Shown here: positions 44,267 through 51,485 of the stretch, piece by piece
How positions within the stretch are numbered: position 1 is the stretch's first letter
Layout of the letters: each line of letters opens with the position of its first letter
Assembly (NCBI RefSeq): GCF_028885415.1
Contig: NZ_CP118527.1
Location: 7,068,001 to 7,132,000, forward strand
Length of the DNA: 64,000 bases
Source of the DNA: Streptomyces coeruleorubidus
GTDB taxonomy: Bacteria > Actinomycetota > Actinomycetes > Streptomycetales > Streptomycetaceae
Direction of reading: 5' to 3'
Notes under the pieces: generated by a model
Told to the model about the DNA's origin: nothing
Database searches by the model: none
What the model saw: only the letters and a program-made list of their open reading frames with translations
Made by a program: the position numbers and the translations under genes

Positions 44267-45904
44267 GTGGACAGTCAGCACTGGCGCGCCACCATCACGG
44301 CGGCGCAGTCCGGCGACCGGCAGGCGCTGGACGAGCTGGTCGCGGGCTGGCTGCCGCTGGTCTACAACATCGTGGGCCGGGCCCTGAACGGTCACGCCGA
44401 TGTCGACGACGTCGTCCAGGAGACCATGCTGCGCGCGGTCGACAACCTCGGCTCGCTGCGCGACCCGGACAGCTTCCGGTCCTGGCTGGTGGCGATCGCC
44501 ATGCGCCAGATACGCGACCGCGCCCGGCGCCGCACCCCGGACCGGCTGGAGGAGGCCGCTGCCTCCGACTTCGCCGAACTGACGGTGCTGCGGCTCCAGT
44601 TGGAGGGGCAGCGGCGTGAGGTCGCCGAGGCCGTGCGGTGGCTGGACGACGAGGACCGGCAACTGCTGTCGCTGTGGTGGCTGGAGGTCGCGGGCGAACT
44701 GACCCGGCGTGAACTGGCCGCCGCCCTCGGCATCACCCGGCAGCACGCCGCCGTGCGCGTCCAGCGGATGAAGGAGCGCCTGGAGACCTCGCGCGGCATC
44801 GTCCGCGCCCTCGACGGCGCCTGCCCCGGCCTGCGCGAGCTGACCGGCCGCTGGAACGGCCGGCCCGACTCGGTGTGGCGCAAGCGGCTGGCCCGGCACA
44901 TCCGCGGCTGTGGCTACTGCGGCGACACCCACGAGACGGTCGTACCGGCGGAACGCCTCCTCGTCGGCATCGCGCTCGTCCCGCTGCCCGTCGGGTTCAC
45001 GCTGTCGCTCGCCTTCGGCGGCAAGACGGCCGTGGCCGCCACCTCCGCCGGGTGGTCCGCCAAGCTGCTGGGCGCGCTCACCAAGCCGGCCGTCGCGATG
45101 ACCGCCGGCGCGACGATCGTGGCGGGCGGCGCGTACGTCGTCACCCAGCCGCCGGACGCCCCGCCGCCCCGGGCAGCGGTCACCCCCACGGCGACGGCCG
45201 CTTCCGAACCGCCGCCCTCCGCCCCGCCCACCCCCACGCCCACGCCCTCCCCGCCGGCGACGAAGAAGGCCGACCTGTACGGCACGGTCGTCGACGCCGT
45301 CGACCGCGCCCCCGACCCGGACGCCCGGCCCGCCGCCCTGCCCCGCCGCCCCGAGTCCGGCATCACCAGCACCGGCGGCCCGAGGGCCGTGATGCAACAC
45401 CGTGGTGACAGCGTGACGCTGAGCGGTCAGGGCTATGTCCTGGTCCGCTGGCAGATCTCGCCGCACGCCCGGCCCGGCGGGGTGGTCATGCCGACCTGGA
45501 CCGGCCTGAAGGGCAAGCTGTTCCACGTGGCCTCCGGCGGCTCGCGCCGCATGGACGACCCGCTGCCCGGCGCCCCGAACGGCTACGTCACCGGCATGGG
45601 CGGCCCCGACATCGGATACGCGGTGCTGCCGCCCGGCACCCAGCAGATGTGGCAGAACGAGTACTTCTACGTCGACGGCACCGTCACCCTCACCCAGAAC
45701 GAACGCGGCTGCGACTACGGCATCGCCGTCTTCCCGTCGAGTTGGCAGGCCGTGGACAAGGACGTCAACGAGGGCCCCGCCCAGGGCGCGATCCGCTACG
45801 GCCTCGTCCGCGACACCGGCACGGACAGCGCGCCGGTGCCGCAGTACGTCACGCGTTCGACCCCGGCCGATCCGGCGACGGTCGCGCAGCGCTCGCGCGT
45901 GTAG
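44267..45904 (+). CDS. ECF sigma factor fused to an anti-sigma-like zinc motif, membrane segments and outer domain
   Basis: A 545-residue protein. Sigma region 2 runs from about residue 25 (LVAGWLPLVYNIVGRALNGH, ADVDDVVQETMLRAVDNLGS). Region 4 is near 145-180 (LTRRELAAALGITRQHAAVR). Next comes RHIRGCGYCGDTHETV near 210, an H-x3-C-x2-C zinc motif as in ZAS anti-sigma factors. Two hydrophobic segments (LLVGIALVPLPVGFTLSLAF and MTAGATIVAGGAYVV) and a Pro/Thr-rich linker follow, then an outer domain of about 200 residues with GYVLVRWQISPHARPGGVVM. The GTG at 44267 has GAGAGG five bases upstream; GTG at 44228 is possible. The whole looks like a sensor and sigma factor in one chain. Confidence 0.8.
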   Translation: MDSQHWRATITAAQSGDRQALDELVAGWLPLVYNIVGRALNGHADVDDVVQETMLRAVDNLGSLRDPDSFRSWLVAIAMRQIRDRARRRTPDRLEEAAASDFAELTVLRLQLEGQRREVAEAVRWLDDEDRQLLSLWWLEVAGELTRRELAAALGITRQHAAVRVQRMKERLETSRGIVRALDGACPGLRELTGRWNGRPDSVWRKRLARHIRGCGYCGDTHETVVPAERLLVGIALVPLPVGFTLSLAFGGKTAVAATSAGWSAKLLGALTKPAVAMTAGATIVAGGAYVVTQPPDAPPPRAAVTPTATAASEPPPSAPPTPTPTPSPPATKKADLYGTVVDAVDRAPDPDARPAALPRRPESGITSTGGPRAVMQHRGDSVTLSGQGYVLVRWQISPHARPGGVVMPTWTGLKGKLFHVASGGSRRMDDPLPGAPNGYVTGMGGPDIGYAVLPPGTQQMWQNEYFYVDGTVTLTQNERGCDYGIAVFPSSWQAVDKDVNEGPAQGAIRYGLVRDTGTDSAPVPQYVTRSTPADPATVAQRSRV

Positions 45905-46625
45905 CGCACAGCACGTCGATGCGGTTGGTCGTGATCGAGTCCACGCCCGCGTCCAGCAGCCGTCGCATGGAGCGGCGCGTGTCGGGGGTCCAGACGGACA
46001 GCAGGTAGCCGTCGCGGTGGACGCGGTCGGCGAGGGGGCGGTCCACCAGCGAGAAGCGGTAGTTGAGCCAGCGCGGGCGGACCGCCTCCAGCAGGACGGG
46101 CCGGGGCGGGGCCAGCGTCGTCCAGGTGAGCGCGATCTCGGCGGCCGGGTCCGCCGCGCGCACGGCGAGCATGGCGTCGGCGCCCGCGCAGTAGTAGACG
46201 CGGTCCGCCGCCCCGGCCTCCCGTACGGCGTCCATCACCCGCCGCACCGCCCGCACGTCGGGCGAGCCCGGCAGGTCGATCATCACCCGGTGGCCATCGG
46301 TCGCGGCCAGCGCCTCCGTCAGGGCCGGAACCCCGCCGCCGGTCAGCCCGCGCACCTCCTCCCAGGACAGCGCGAGCACCGGCCGCTCCTGTTCCCAGAG
46401 CCGCTTCAGCGTGTCGTCGTGCAGCAGCACCGGCACGCCGTCCCTGGTCAGCCGTACGTCGATCTCCACCGCGTCCGCGCCCCGGTCGAGGGCGGAACGC
46501 AGCGAGGCGACGGTGTTCTCGCGGTGGCGGTAGGGGTCGCCCCGGTGGGCCACGGCGGTCACGAGTCGCCCGGAGTGCTCGGGGTTCTCGGTGTTCTCGG
46601 GGGAGGGCGTCACCGGTCGAGCCAT
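45849..46625 (-). CDS. glycerophosphodiester phosphodiesterase family protein
   Basis: A 258-residue GDPD-type enzyme that would split glycerophosphodiesters to glycerol 3-phosphate and an alcohol. TAVAHRGDPYRHRENTVASL carries the catalytic HRG and EN; ALDRGADAVEIDVRLTRDGV the metal-binding E-x-D; VLLHDDTLKRLW the second His. The C-terminal VDSITTNRIDVL matches the GDPD end. It has no signal peptide. The ATG at 46625 overlaps the adenosine deaminase-family gene by 16 bases. Its 3' end overlaps the ECF gene by 56 bases on the other strand, an unusually long convergent overlap. Confidence 0.92.
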   Translation of the reverse strand: MARPVTPSPENTENPEHSGRLVTAVAHRGDPYRHRENTVASLRSALDRGADAVEIDVRLTRDGVPVLLHDDTLKRLWEQERPVLALSWEEVRGLTGGGVPALTEALAATDGHRVMIDLPGSPDVRAVRRVMDAVREAGAADRVYYCAGADAMLAVRAADPAAEIALTWTTLAPPRPVLLEAVRPRWLNYRFSLVDRPLADRVHRDGYLLSVWTPDTRRSMRRLLDAGVDSITTNRIDVLCATRASAARPSPDRPGSNA

Positions 46626-47671
46626 CCCGCGGTGTACGTGTCGATCTCCTCCTCGATCCTGGCCTTGCCCGCCGCGTCCAGGAAGGACGCCTTGACGGCG
46701 TTCTTCGCCAGCTCGGCCAGGCCCCGCTCGTCGAGGTCGAGCAGCCGGGCGGCGACCGCGTACTCGTTGTCGAGGTCGGTGCCGAACATCGGCGGGTCGT
46801 CGGAGTTGATCGTGACGATGACCCCGGCCTCGGTGAACTCCCTGATCGGATGCTCGTCGAGGGTGCGGACCGCCCGCGTGGCGATGTTGGAGGTCGGGCA
46901 CACCTCCAGCGGGATCCGGTGCTCGGCGAGGTGCGCGAGGAGCTTCGGGTCCTGCGCGGAGCTGGTGCCGTGGCCGATGCGCTCGGCCCGCAGATGCGTC
47001 AGGGCGTCCCACACCGTCTGCGGACCGGTGGTCTCACCGGCGTGCGGTACGGAGTGCAGCCCGGCGGCGATCGCCCGGTCGAAGTACGGCTTGAACTGCG
47101 GACGCGGCACGCCGACTTCGGGCCCGCCCAGTCCGAAGGAGACCAGGCCCTCCGGGCGCAGCCGGTCGTCGGTGGCGAGCCGGGTCGTCTCCTCGGCGGC
47201 TTCGAGCCCGGCCTCGCCGGGGATGTCGAAGCACCAGCGCAGCACGGTCCCGAAGTCGGCCTCGGCGGCCTTGCGGGCGTCCTCGATCGCGTCCATGAAG
47301 GCGCGCTCGTCGATGCCGCGGCGAGTGGAGGAGAACGGGGTGATGGTCAGCTCGGCGTACCGCACCTGCTGCCGGGCCAGGTCACGGGCCACCTCGTAGG
47401 TCAGCAGCCGGACGTCCTCCGGGGTGCGGATCAGGTCGACGACCGACAGGTACACCTCGATGAAGTGGGCGAAGTCGGTGAAGGAGAAGTAGTCGACCAG
47501 GGCAGCGGGATCGGTCGGGACCTTCGAGTCGGGGTGGCGGGCGGCCAGCTCGGACACGATCCGGGGGGAGGCGGAGCCCACGTGGTGCACATGCAGTTCG
47601 GCCTTGGGCAGTCCGGCGACGAAGGCCTTCAGGTCGCGCGGGGCATGCGGGTCGACGAGATGCTCGGTCAA
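46610..47671 (-). CDS. adenosine deaminase-family enzyme (possible aminodeoxyfutalosine deaminase)
   Basis: A metal-dependent amidohydrolase, 353 residues. The zinc motif is KAELHVHHVGSASPRIVSEL near residues 25-42; VPHAGETTG, ERIGHGTSSAQDPKLLAHLA and VTINSDDPPMFGTDLDNEYA supply the remaining His, Glu and Asp ligands. The HVHHVGSASP form, instead of HLHLEGSL, is what I recall for deaminases acting on 6-amino-6-deoxyfutalosine in the futalosine menaquinone pathway, which Streptomyces uses. It could equally be an adenosine deaminase. It starts with TTG at 47671, behind GGAGG. Its neighbour is the GDPD gene, overlapping by 16 bases. Confidence 0.85.
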   Translation of the reverse strand: MTEHLVDPHAPRDLKAFVAGLPKAELHVHHVGSASPRIVSELAARHPDSKVPTDPAALVDYFSFTDFAHFIEVYLSVVDLIRTPEDVRLLTYEVARDLARQQVRYAELTITPFSSTRRGIDERAFMDAIEDARKAAEADFGTVLRWCFDIPGEAGLEAAEETTRLATDDRLRPEGLVSFGLGGPEVGVPRPQFKPYFDRAIAAGLHSVPHAGETTGPQTVWDALTHLRAERIGHGTSSAQDPKLLAHLAEHRIPLEVCPTSNIATRAVRTLDEHPIREFTEAGVIVTINSDDPPMFGTDLDNEYAVAARLLDLDERGLAELAKNAVKASFLDAAGKARIEEEIDTYTAGWLDR

Positions 47672-47908
47672 GGGTTCCTCCCCGGAACGGCGCCCCTGCC
47701 GGCGCGTGGCGGGCGGGGCGCGGGTGATCGGCTGATCGATGACTCGGATTCATCGTAGGCCGTGGGGGAGAACCCCTTTCCGGGGGCGCGGGGCTGTATC
47801 GATGTACGGCTCCGCCGCGTGGGCGTGAGCAACCCCCGCACCCGCACTGTGGCACGCACCGAACGGCCCCGTAGCATGGCGGCACGATCGACCCAGGGGG
47901 GATGCACC

Positions 47909-48529
47909 ATGACGGACCCGACGCAGCCCGGCTCAGGCGGCGGCCACGACCCGTGGGCGCCCCCGGAGAACCGGCCGTCGCTCAACAAGGACCAGCCCCC
48001 CACCGCAGGGCCGCCCTCCGTGCACGACCAGGCCACGGTCACCTCGATGCCGACCGCGGGTTTCACCCCTCCCACCGGCACGCCGCACTTCGACACATCG
48101 GGCACCGGCGCGGTCCCACCCCCACCCGCCGCCCCCGGTGGCTACGGCTATCCCGGCTACCCCCAGGCGGGCTACGGCTGGCCCGGTATGCCGCCTGCCC
48201 CCCAGAACGGCATGGGCGTCGCCGCGATGGTGCTGGGCATCATCTCCTGCACGCTCTTCTGTCTGTACGGCGTGGTCTCCCTGGTCACCGGCATCCTCGC
48301 GGTCGTCTTCGGCATCAAGGGCCGCAAGCGCGCCGAGGCGGGAGTGGCCAGCAATCACGGTCAGGCCCAGGCGGGCCTGATCATGGGCATCATCGGGATC
48401 ATCCTCGGCATCGCGGTGATCGTCCTGATAGCCGTCGGCATCACGGCAGCGATCAACAGCGACGAGCCGTACGACGACCCGTACTACGGCGCCCACGCCC
48501 CGGTCGCCACCGCCCCGTCCCACCACTGA
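47909..48529 (+). CDS. DUF4190 membrane protein, first copy
   Basis: A 206-residue protein. The first 105 residues are disordered and Gly/Pro/Tyr-rich (APGGYGYPGYPQAGYGWPGM). Two membrane helices follow (MGVAAMVLGIISCTLFCLYG through VSLVTGILAVVFGIKGRKRA, and AGLIMGIIGIILGIAVIVLI), the DUF4190 signature. It ends in an acidic/His-rich tail. The ATG at 47909 has GGGGGG about seven bases upstream. Its function is unknown. A second, shorter copy follows after 70 bases. Confidence 0.85.
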   Translation: MTDPTQPGSGGGHDPWAPPENRPSLNKDQPPTAGPPSVHDQATVTSMPTAGFTPPTGTPHFDTSGTGAVPPPPAAPGGYGYPGYPQAGYGWPGMPPAPQNGMGVAAMVLGIISCTLFCLYGVVSLVTGILAVVFGIKGRKRAEAGVASNHGQAQAGLIMGIIGIILGIAVIVLIAVGITAAINSDEPYDDPYYGAHAPVATAPSHH

Positions 48530-48598
48530 AACAGCCGTACTGCGCGGCGGAGTTGGCCACTACGATTCCCTGGTCTGACAACGGAGGGGAGATCGTCC

Positions 48599-49063
48599 AT
48601 GTCCAACACCAATCCCACGCCCGGTGGGTTCGGTCCGCCGTCCCAGCCCCCGCAGCAGCCGGCCCCCGGCTACGGATATCCGCAGCAGGGCGGCCCCGGC
48701 TACGGCTACCCCCAGGGCGGTCCCGGCTACCCGGCCGCGCCGCCCGCGGGCTACCCCCAGGCGCCCGGCTACGCGATGCCCGCGCAGCCGAACAACGGCA
48801 TGGGAACCACGGGGCTGGTGCTGGGCATCATCGGCGTGGTGTGCAGCGTGACCTTCATTCTGTGGTTCTTCGGCGTGATCCTGGGCATCCTGGCGATCAT
48901 CTTCGGCGCCATCGGCCGGGGCAGGGCCACCCGAGGTGAGGCCACCAACAAGGGCGCGGCGACCGCCGGGCTGGTCTGCGGCATCATCGCCACCGTGATC
49001 CTTCCGCTGCTGGGCTTCCTGCTCTTCGCCAGCATCATGGGCGGGCTCGGCGCGGCTGCCTGA
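48599..49063 (+). CDS. DUF4190 membrane protein, second copy
   Basis: A 154-residue paralogue with a Gly/Pro/Tyr-rich N-terminus (GYGYPQGGPGYPAAPPAGYP) and two membrane helices (TTGLVLGIIGVVCSVTFILW, AGLVCGIIATVILPLLGFLL). The short cytoplasmic loop is GRGRATRGEATNKGAATAG. It begins with ATG at 48599, with GGAGGGGA upstream. Such proteins are common in Streptomyces and often occur in tandem, but no function is known. A hairpin between this gene and the convergent NADAR gene ends the transcript. Confidence 0.87.
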   Translation: MSNTNPTPGGFGPPSQPPQQPAPGYGYPQQGGPGYGYPQGGPGYPAAPPAGYPQAPGYAMPAQPNNGMGTTGLVLGIIGVVCSVTFILWFFGVILGILAIIFGAIGRGRATRGEATNKGAATAGLVCGIIATVILPLLGFLLFASIMGGLGAAA

Positions 49064-49081
49064 AGCTGCTGCCTCAGAGGA

Positions 49082-49108
49082 GGGGGCCGGTCCCATGGGC
49101 CGGCCCCC
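49082..49108. terminator. bidirectional hairpin between convergent genes
   Basis: GGGGGCCGG (49082-49090) and CCGGCCCCC (49100-49108) form a perfect 9-bp stem, loop TCCCATGGG. It lies between the second DUF4190 gene and the NADAR gene. Confidence 0.75.
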
Positions 49109-49123
49109 GACTCATGCCCCCGC

Positions 49124-49723
49124 CTATGTCTCGCGCAGCCGCTCCCGAGCCTCCATCAGCGCGAACCCCAGCAGGTTCGGTCCCCGCCACCGCTCCGGAT
49201 CCGCCGCCGCCTCGTCGTCCGCGGCCAGCCCGATGCCCCACACCCGGTCCACGGGACTCGCCTCGACCAGCACCCGGTCACCGGTGTTCAGCAGAAACTC
49301 CCGCAGCTCCGGATGCGCGCCGAACTTGTGGACGCTGCCCTCCACGACGATCCGGAACCGCTCCCGCTGCCATGTCGCCTCGTCGAAACCGCGCACCAGC
49401 CGCCCGGCCTTCTTCGCCCCGGCGGGATGCCCGGCGGCAAGCACGGCACGCTCCGCCGCCGCGTCCCCGAACAGCCGGGCCTTGCCCGCCATCATCCAGT
49501 GCTCGGCGGTCGCGTACTCCACGCCGTCCACCGTGAAAGGCGCCGGCCACCACTGGCTCAGACAGCTCGCGCCGATGCGGCCGTCCGGCCGCGGCCGGTG
49601 CCCCCAGAAGTGCAGATACCTGATCCTCGCGCCGCCCCGGACCGCCCTGATCAGGGCGTCCCGGGAGCCGACCGCCCCCGTGATCTCCTCCATGCCCGCG
49701 AGTCTGGCACGCACCACCGACAC
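49124..49723 (-). CDS. NADAR (YbiA-like) family protein
   Basis: A 199-residue NADAR-fold protein. Features include YLHFWGHRPRPDGRIGASCL, the SQWWPAPFTVDGVEYATAEH segment with catalytic-type WM(M)AGKARLFGD, and GDRVLVEASPVDRVWGIGLA. E. coli YbiA and plant homologues hydrolyse N-glycosidic bonds in damaged riboflavin intermediates; others act on ADP-ribosyl-guanine. The start is the GTG at 49723 (AGGA upstream) or the ATG at 49693. It is divergent from the polyamine import gene block and may be unrelated to it. A signature for the enzyme's exact reaction cannot be read. Confidence 0.83.
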   Translation of the reverse strand: MSVVRARLAGMEEITGAVGSRDALIRAVRGGARIRYLHFWGHRPRPDGRIGASCLSQWWPAPFTVDGVEYATAEHWMMAGKARLFGDAAAERAVLAAGHPAGAKKAGRLVRGFDEATWQRERFRIVVEGSVHKFGAHPELREFLLNTGDRVLVEASPVDRVWGIGLAADDEAAADPERWRGPNLLGFALMEARERLRET

Positions 49724-49765
49724 AGCGTCCTGCCGTTTCGTGGCTGACTCGACACCTGGTCGACA

Positions 49766-49809
49766 GATTCCGTCGCGTAACCAAAAATCAACAACGGAAT
49801 CCCTTGTTG
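49766..49809. promoter_or_regulatory. candidate operator upstream of the polyamine uptake operon
   Basis: GATTCCGT (49766-49773) and ACGGAATC (49794-49801) form an 8-bp inverted repeat with a 20-base spacer. Overlapping it, CAACAA (49789-49794) and TTGTTG (49804-49809) form a second inverted repeat with a nine-base centre. The right arm TTGTTG is also the -35 of the promoter below, so bound protein should affect polymerase access. GATTCCG and AACAACG(G)AAT also occur between asnC and the other dehydrogenase gene. Confidence 0.5.
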
Positions 49810-49832
49810 CAGTGGCATCCCTCTGTCAGGAT
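49804..49832 (+). promoter_or_regulatory. promoter of the second dehydrogenase-pot operon
   Basis: TTGTTG (49804-49809), a 17-base spacer and CAGGAT (49827-49832) fit a Streptomyces vegetative promoter. It would initiate near 49839, about 55 bases before the ATG start at 49894. Confidence 0.55.
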
Positions 49833-49893
49833 CGGCACTCAAATCGAGCCTGAGCCACGCCGGCCCCACCACGGGGACACGGAGGAGAGCGAC

Positions 49894-51429
49894 ATGCACA
49901 ACCCGGGCAACGCCACCCCGGACCGATTCCCGGCCGTGGAGCGCTTCGAGGAGGGCGCGCAGTACATCGCCGGTCGCCTGACGAGGGGCACCTCGGGCCG
50001 CACGCACGCGGTCGTCGACCCGGCGTCGGGCGAGGAGGTGCTCCGCTACGAACTGGCCGGCACGGCGGACGTCGACCGGGCCGTCGCCGCCGCCCGCGAG
50101 GCCTTCCCGGGCTGGGCGGGAGCCACGCCCGGCGAGCGTTCCGACGCCCTGCACCGGTTCGCCGCGGTCCTGGCCGACCGTGCCGAGGACTTCGCCCGTG
50201 CCGAGTCGCTCCAGTGCGGCAAGCCGCTGAAGCTGAGCCGGGAGTTCGACGTCCCGGGGACGATCGACAACACCGCCTTCTTCGCCGGTGCCGCACGGCT
50301 TCTCCAGGGCCAGTCCGCCGGTGAGTACTCCGGCGACCACACGTCGTACATCCGGCGCGAGCCCATCGGGGTCGTCGGCTCGATCGCGCCCTGGAACTAC
50401 CCCCTCCAGATGGCCGCCTGGAAGATCCTTCCGGCGATCGCGGCGGGCAACACCATCGTCCTCAAACCCGCCGAGCTCACCCCGCTGACCTCGCTGCTCT
50501 TCGCCCAGGCGGCCACGGACGCCGGGATCCCGGACGGTGTGATCAACATCGTCACCGGCACCGGCAGTAAGGCCGGTGAGCACCTCGTCGGCCACCCCGG
50601 CGTGGCCATGACCTCCTTCACCGGCTCCACCGCCGTCGGCAGGCGCGTCGCCGAGATCGCCACCGCCACCGTCAAGCGCCTCCATCTGGAGCTCGGCGGC
50701 AAGGCACCGTTCGTGGTCTTCGACGACGCCGACCTGGAGGCCGCCGCCCACGGCGCGGTCGCCGGCGCGCTCATCAACACCGGGCAGGACTGCACGGCCG
50801 CCACGCGCGCGTACGTGCAGCGGCCGCTGTATCACGCCTTCGTGGAACGGACGGCGGCGCTCATGGAGACCGTCCGGCTCGGCGACCCCTTCGCCCCCGG
50901 CACCGACCTCGGCCCGCTGATCTCGCACGTCCAGCGCGACCGGGTCGCCGGTTTCGTCGACCGGGCGCGGGCCTACGCGCGCGTGGTGACCGGCGGTCAA
51001 GCACCAGGAGGTCAGCTGGCCAAGGGCGCCTATTACCGGCCCACCCTCATCGCCGACGCCGCCCAGGACAGCGAGGTCGTCCAGTCCGAGATCTTCGGGC
51101 CGGTCCTGGTCGTGCTGCCGTTCGACACCGACGACGAGGGCATCGCGCTCGCCAACGACACCCCGTACGGGCTCGCCGCCTCCGCCTGGAGCCGGGACGT
51201 GTACCGGGCGAACCGGGCCACGCGCGAGATCAAGGCGGGCTGTGTGTGGGTCAACGACCACATCCCGATCATCAGCGAGATGCCGCACGGCGGCTACAAG
51301 TCCTCCGGCTACGGCAAGGACATGTCCGCCTACTCGTTCGAGGAGTACACCCAGATCAAGCACGTCATGTTCGACAACACCGCGGTGGCCGCGAAGGACT
51401 GGCACCGCACCGTCTTCGGGGACCGATAG
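49894..51429 (+). CDS. aldehyde dehydrogenase, aminobutyraldehyde/succinate semialdehyde type
   Basis: A 511-residue aldehyde dehydrogenase. The catalytic Glu is in RLHLELGGKAPFVVFDDADL and the Cys in NTGQDCTAATRAYVQRP near residue 300. The cofactor motif is TSFTGSTAVGRRVAEI. The C-terminal SEMPHGGYKSSGYGKDMSAY is shared with the first dehydrogenase, at the aminobutyraldehyde end of the family, so it may act on aminobutyraldehyde or a related amino-aldehyde; succinate semialdehyde is less likely. The ATG at 49894 (MHNPGNATPD) has GGAGG nine bases upstream. It opens the run dehydrogenase-potD-potA-potB-potC-oxidase, all in one direction with small gaps. Confidence 0.9.
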   Translation: MHNPGNATPDRFPAVERFEEGAQYIAGRLTRGTSGRTHAVVDPASGEEVLRYELAGTADVDRAVAAAREAFPGWAGATPGERSDALHRFAAVLADRAEDFARAESLQCGKPLKLSREFDVPGTIDNTAFFAGAARLLQGQSAGEYSGDHTSYIRREPIGVVGSIAPWNYPLQMAAWKILPAIAAGNTIVLKPAELTPLTSLLFAQAATDAGIPDGVINIVTGTGSKAGEHLVGHPGVAMTSFTGSTAVGRRVAEIATATVKRLHLELGGKAPFVVFDDADLEAAAHGAVAGALINTGQDCTAATRAYVQRPLYHAFVERTAALMETVRLGDPFAPGTDLGPLISHVQRDRVAGFVDRARAYARVVTGGQAPGGQLAKGAYYRPTLIADAAQDSEVVQSEIFGPVLVVLPFDTDDEGIALANDTPYGLAASAWSRDVYRANRATREIKAGCVWVNDHIPIISEMPHGGYKSSGYGKDMSAYSFEEYTQIKHVMFDNTAVAAKDWHRTVFGDR

Positions 51430-51485
51430 TCGTACGCAGGCCGCCTGACCAACGGCCGCCCACCCTCCGAAAGGGCACCACGCGC

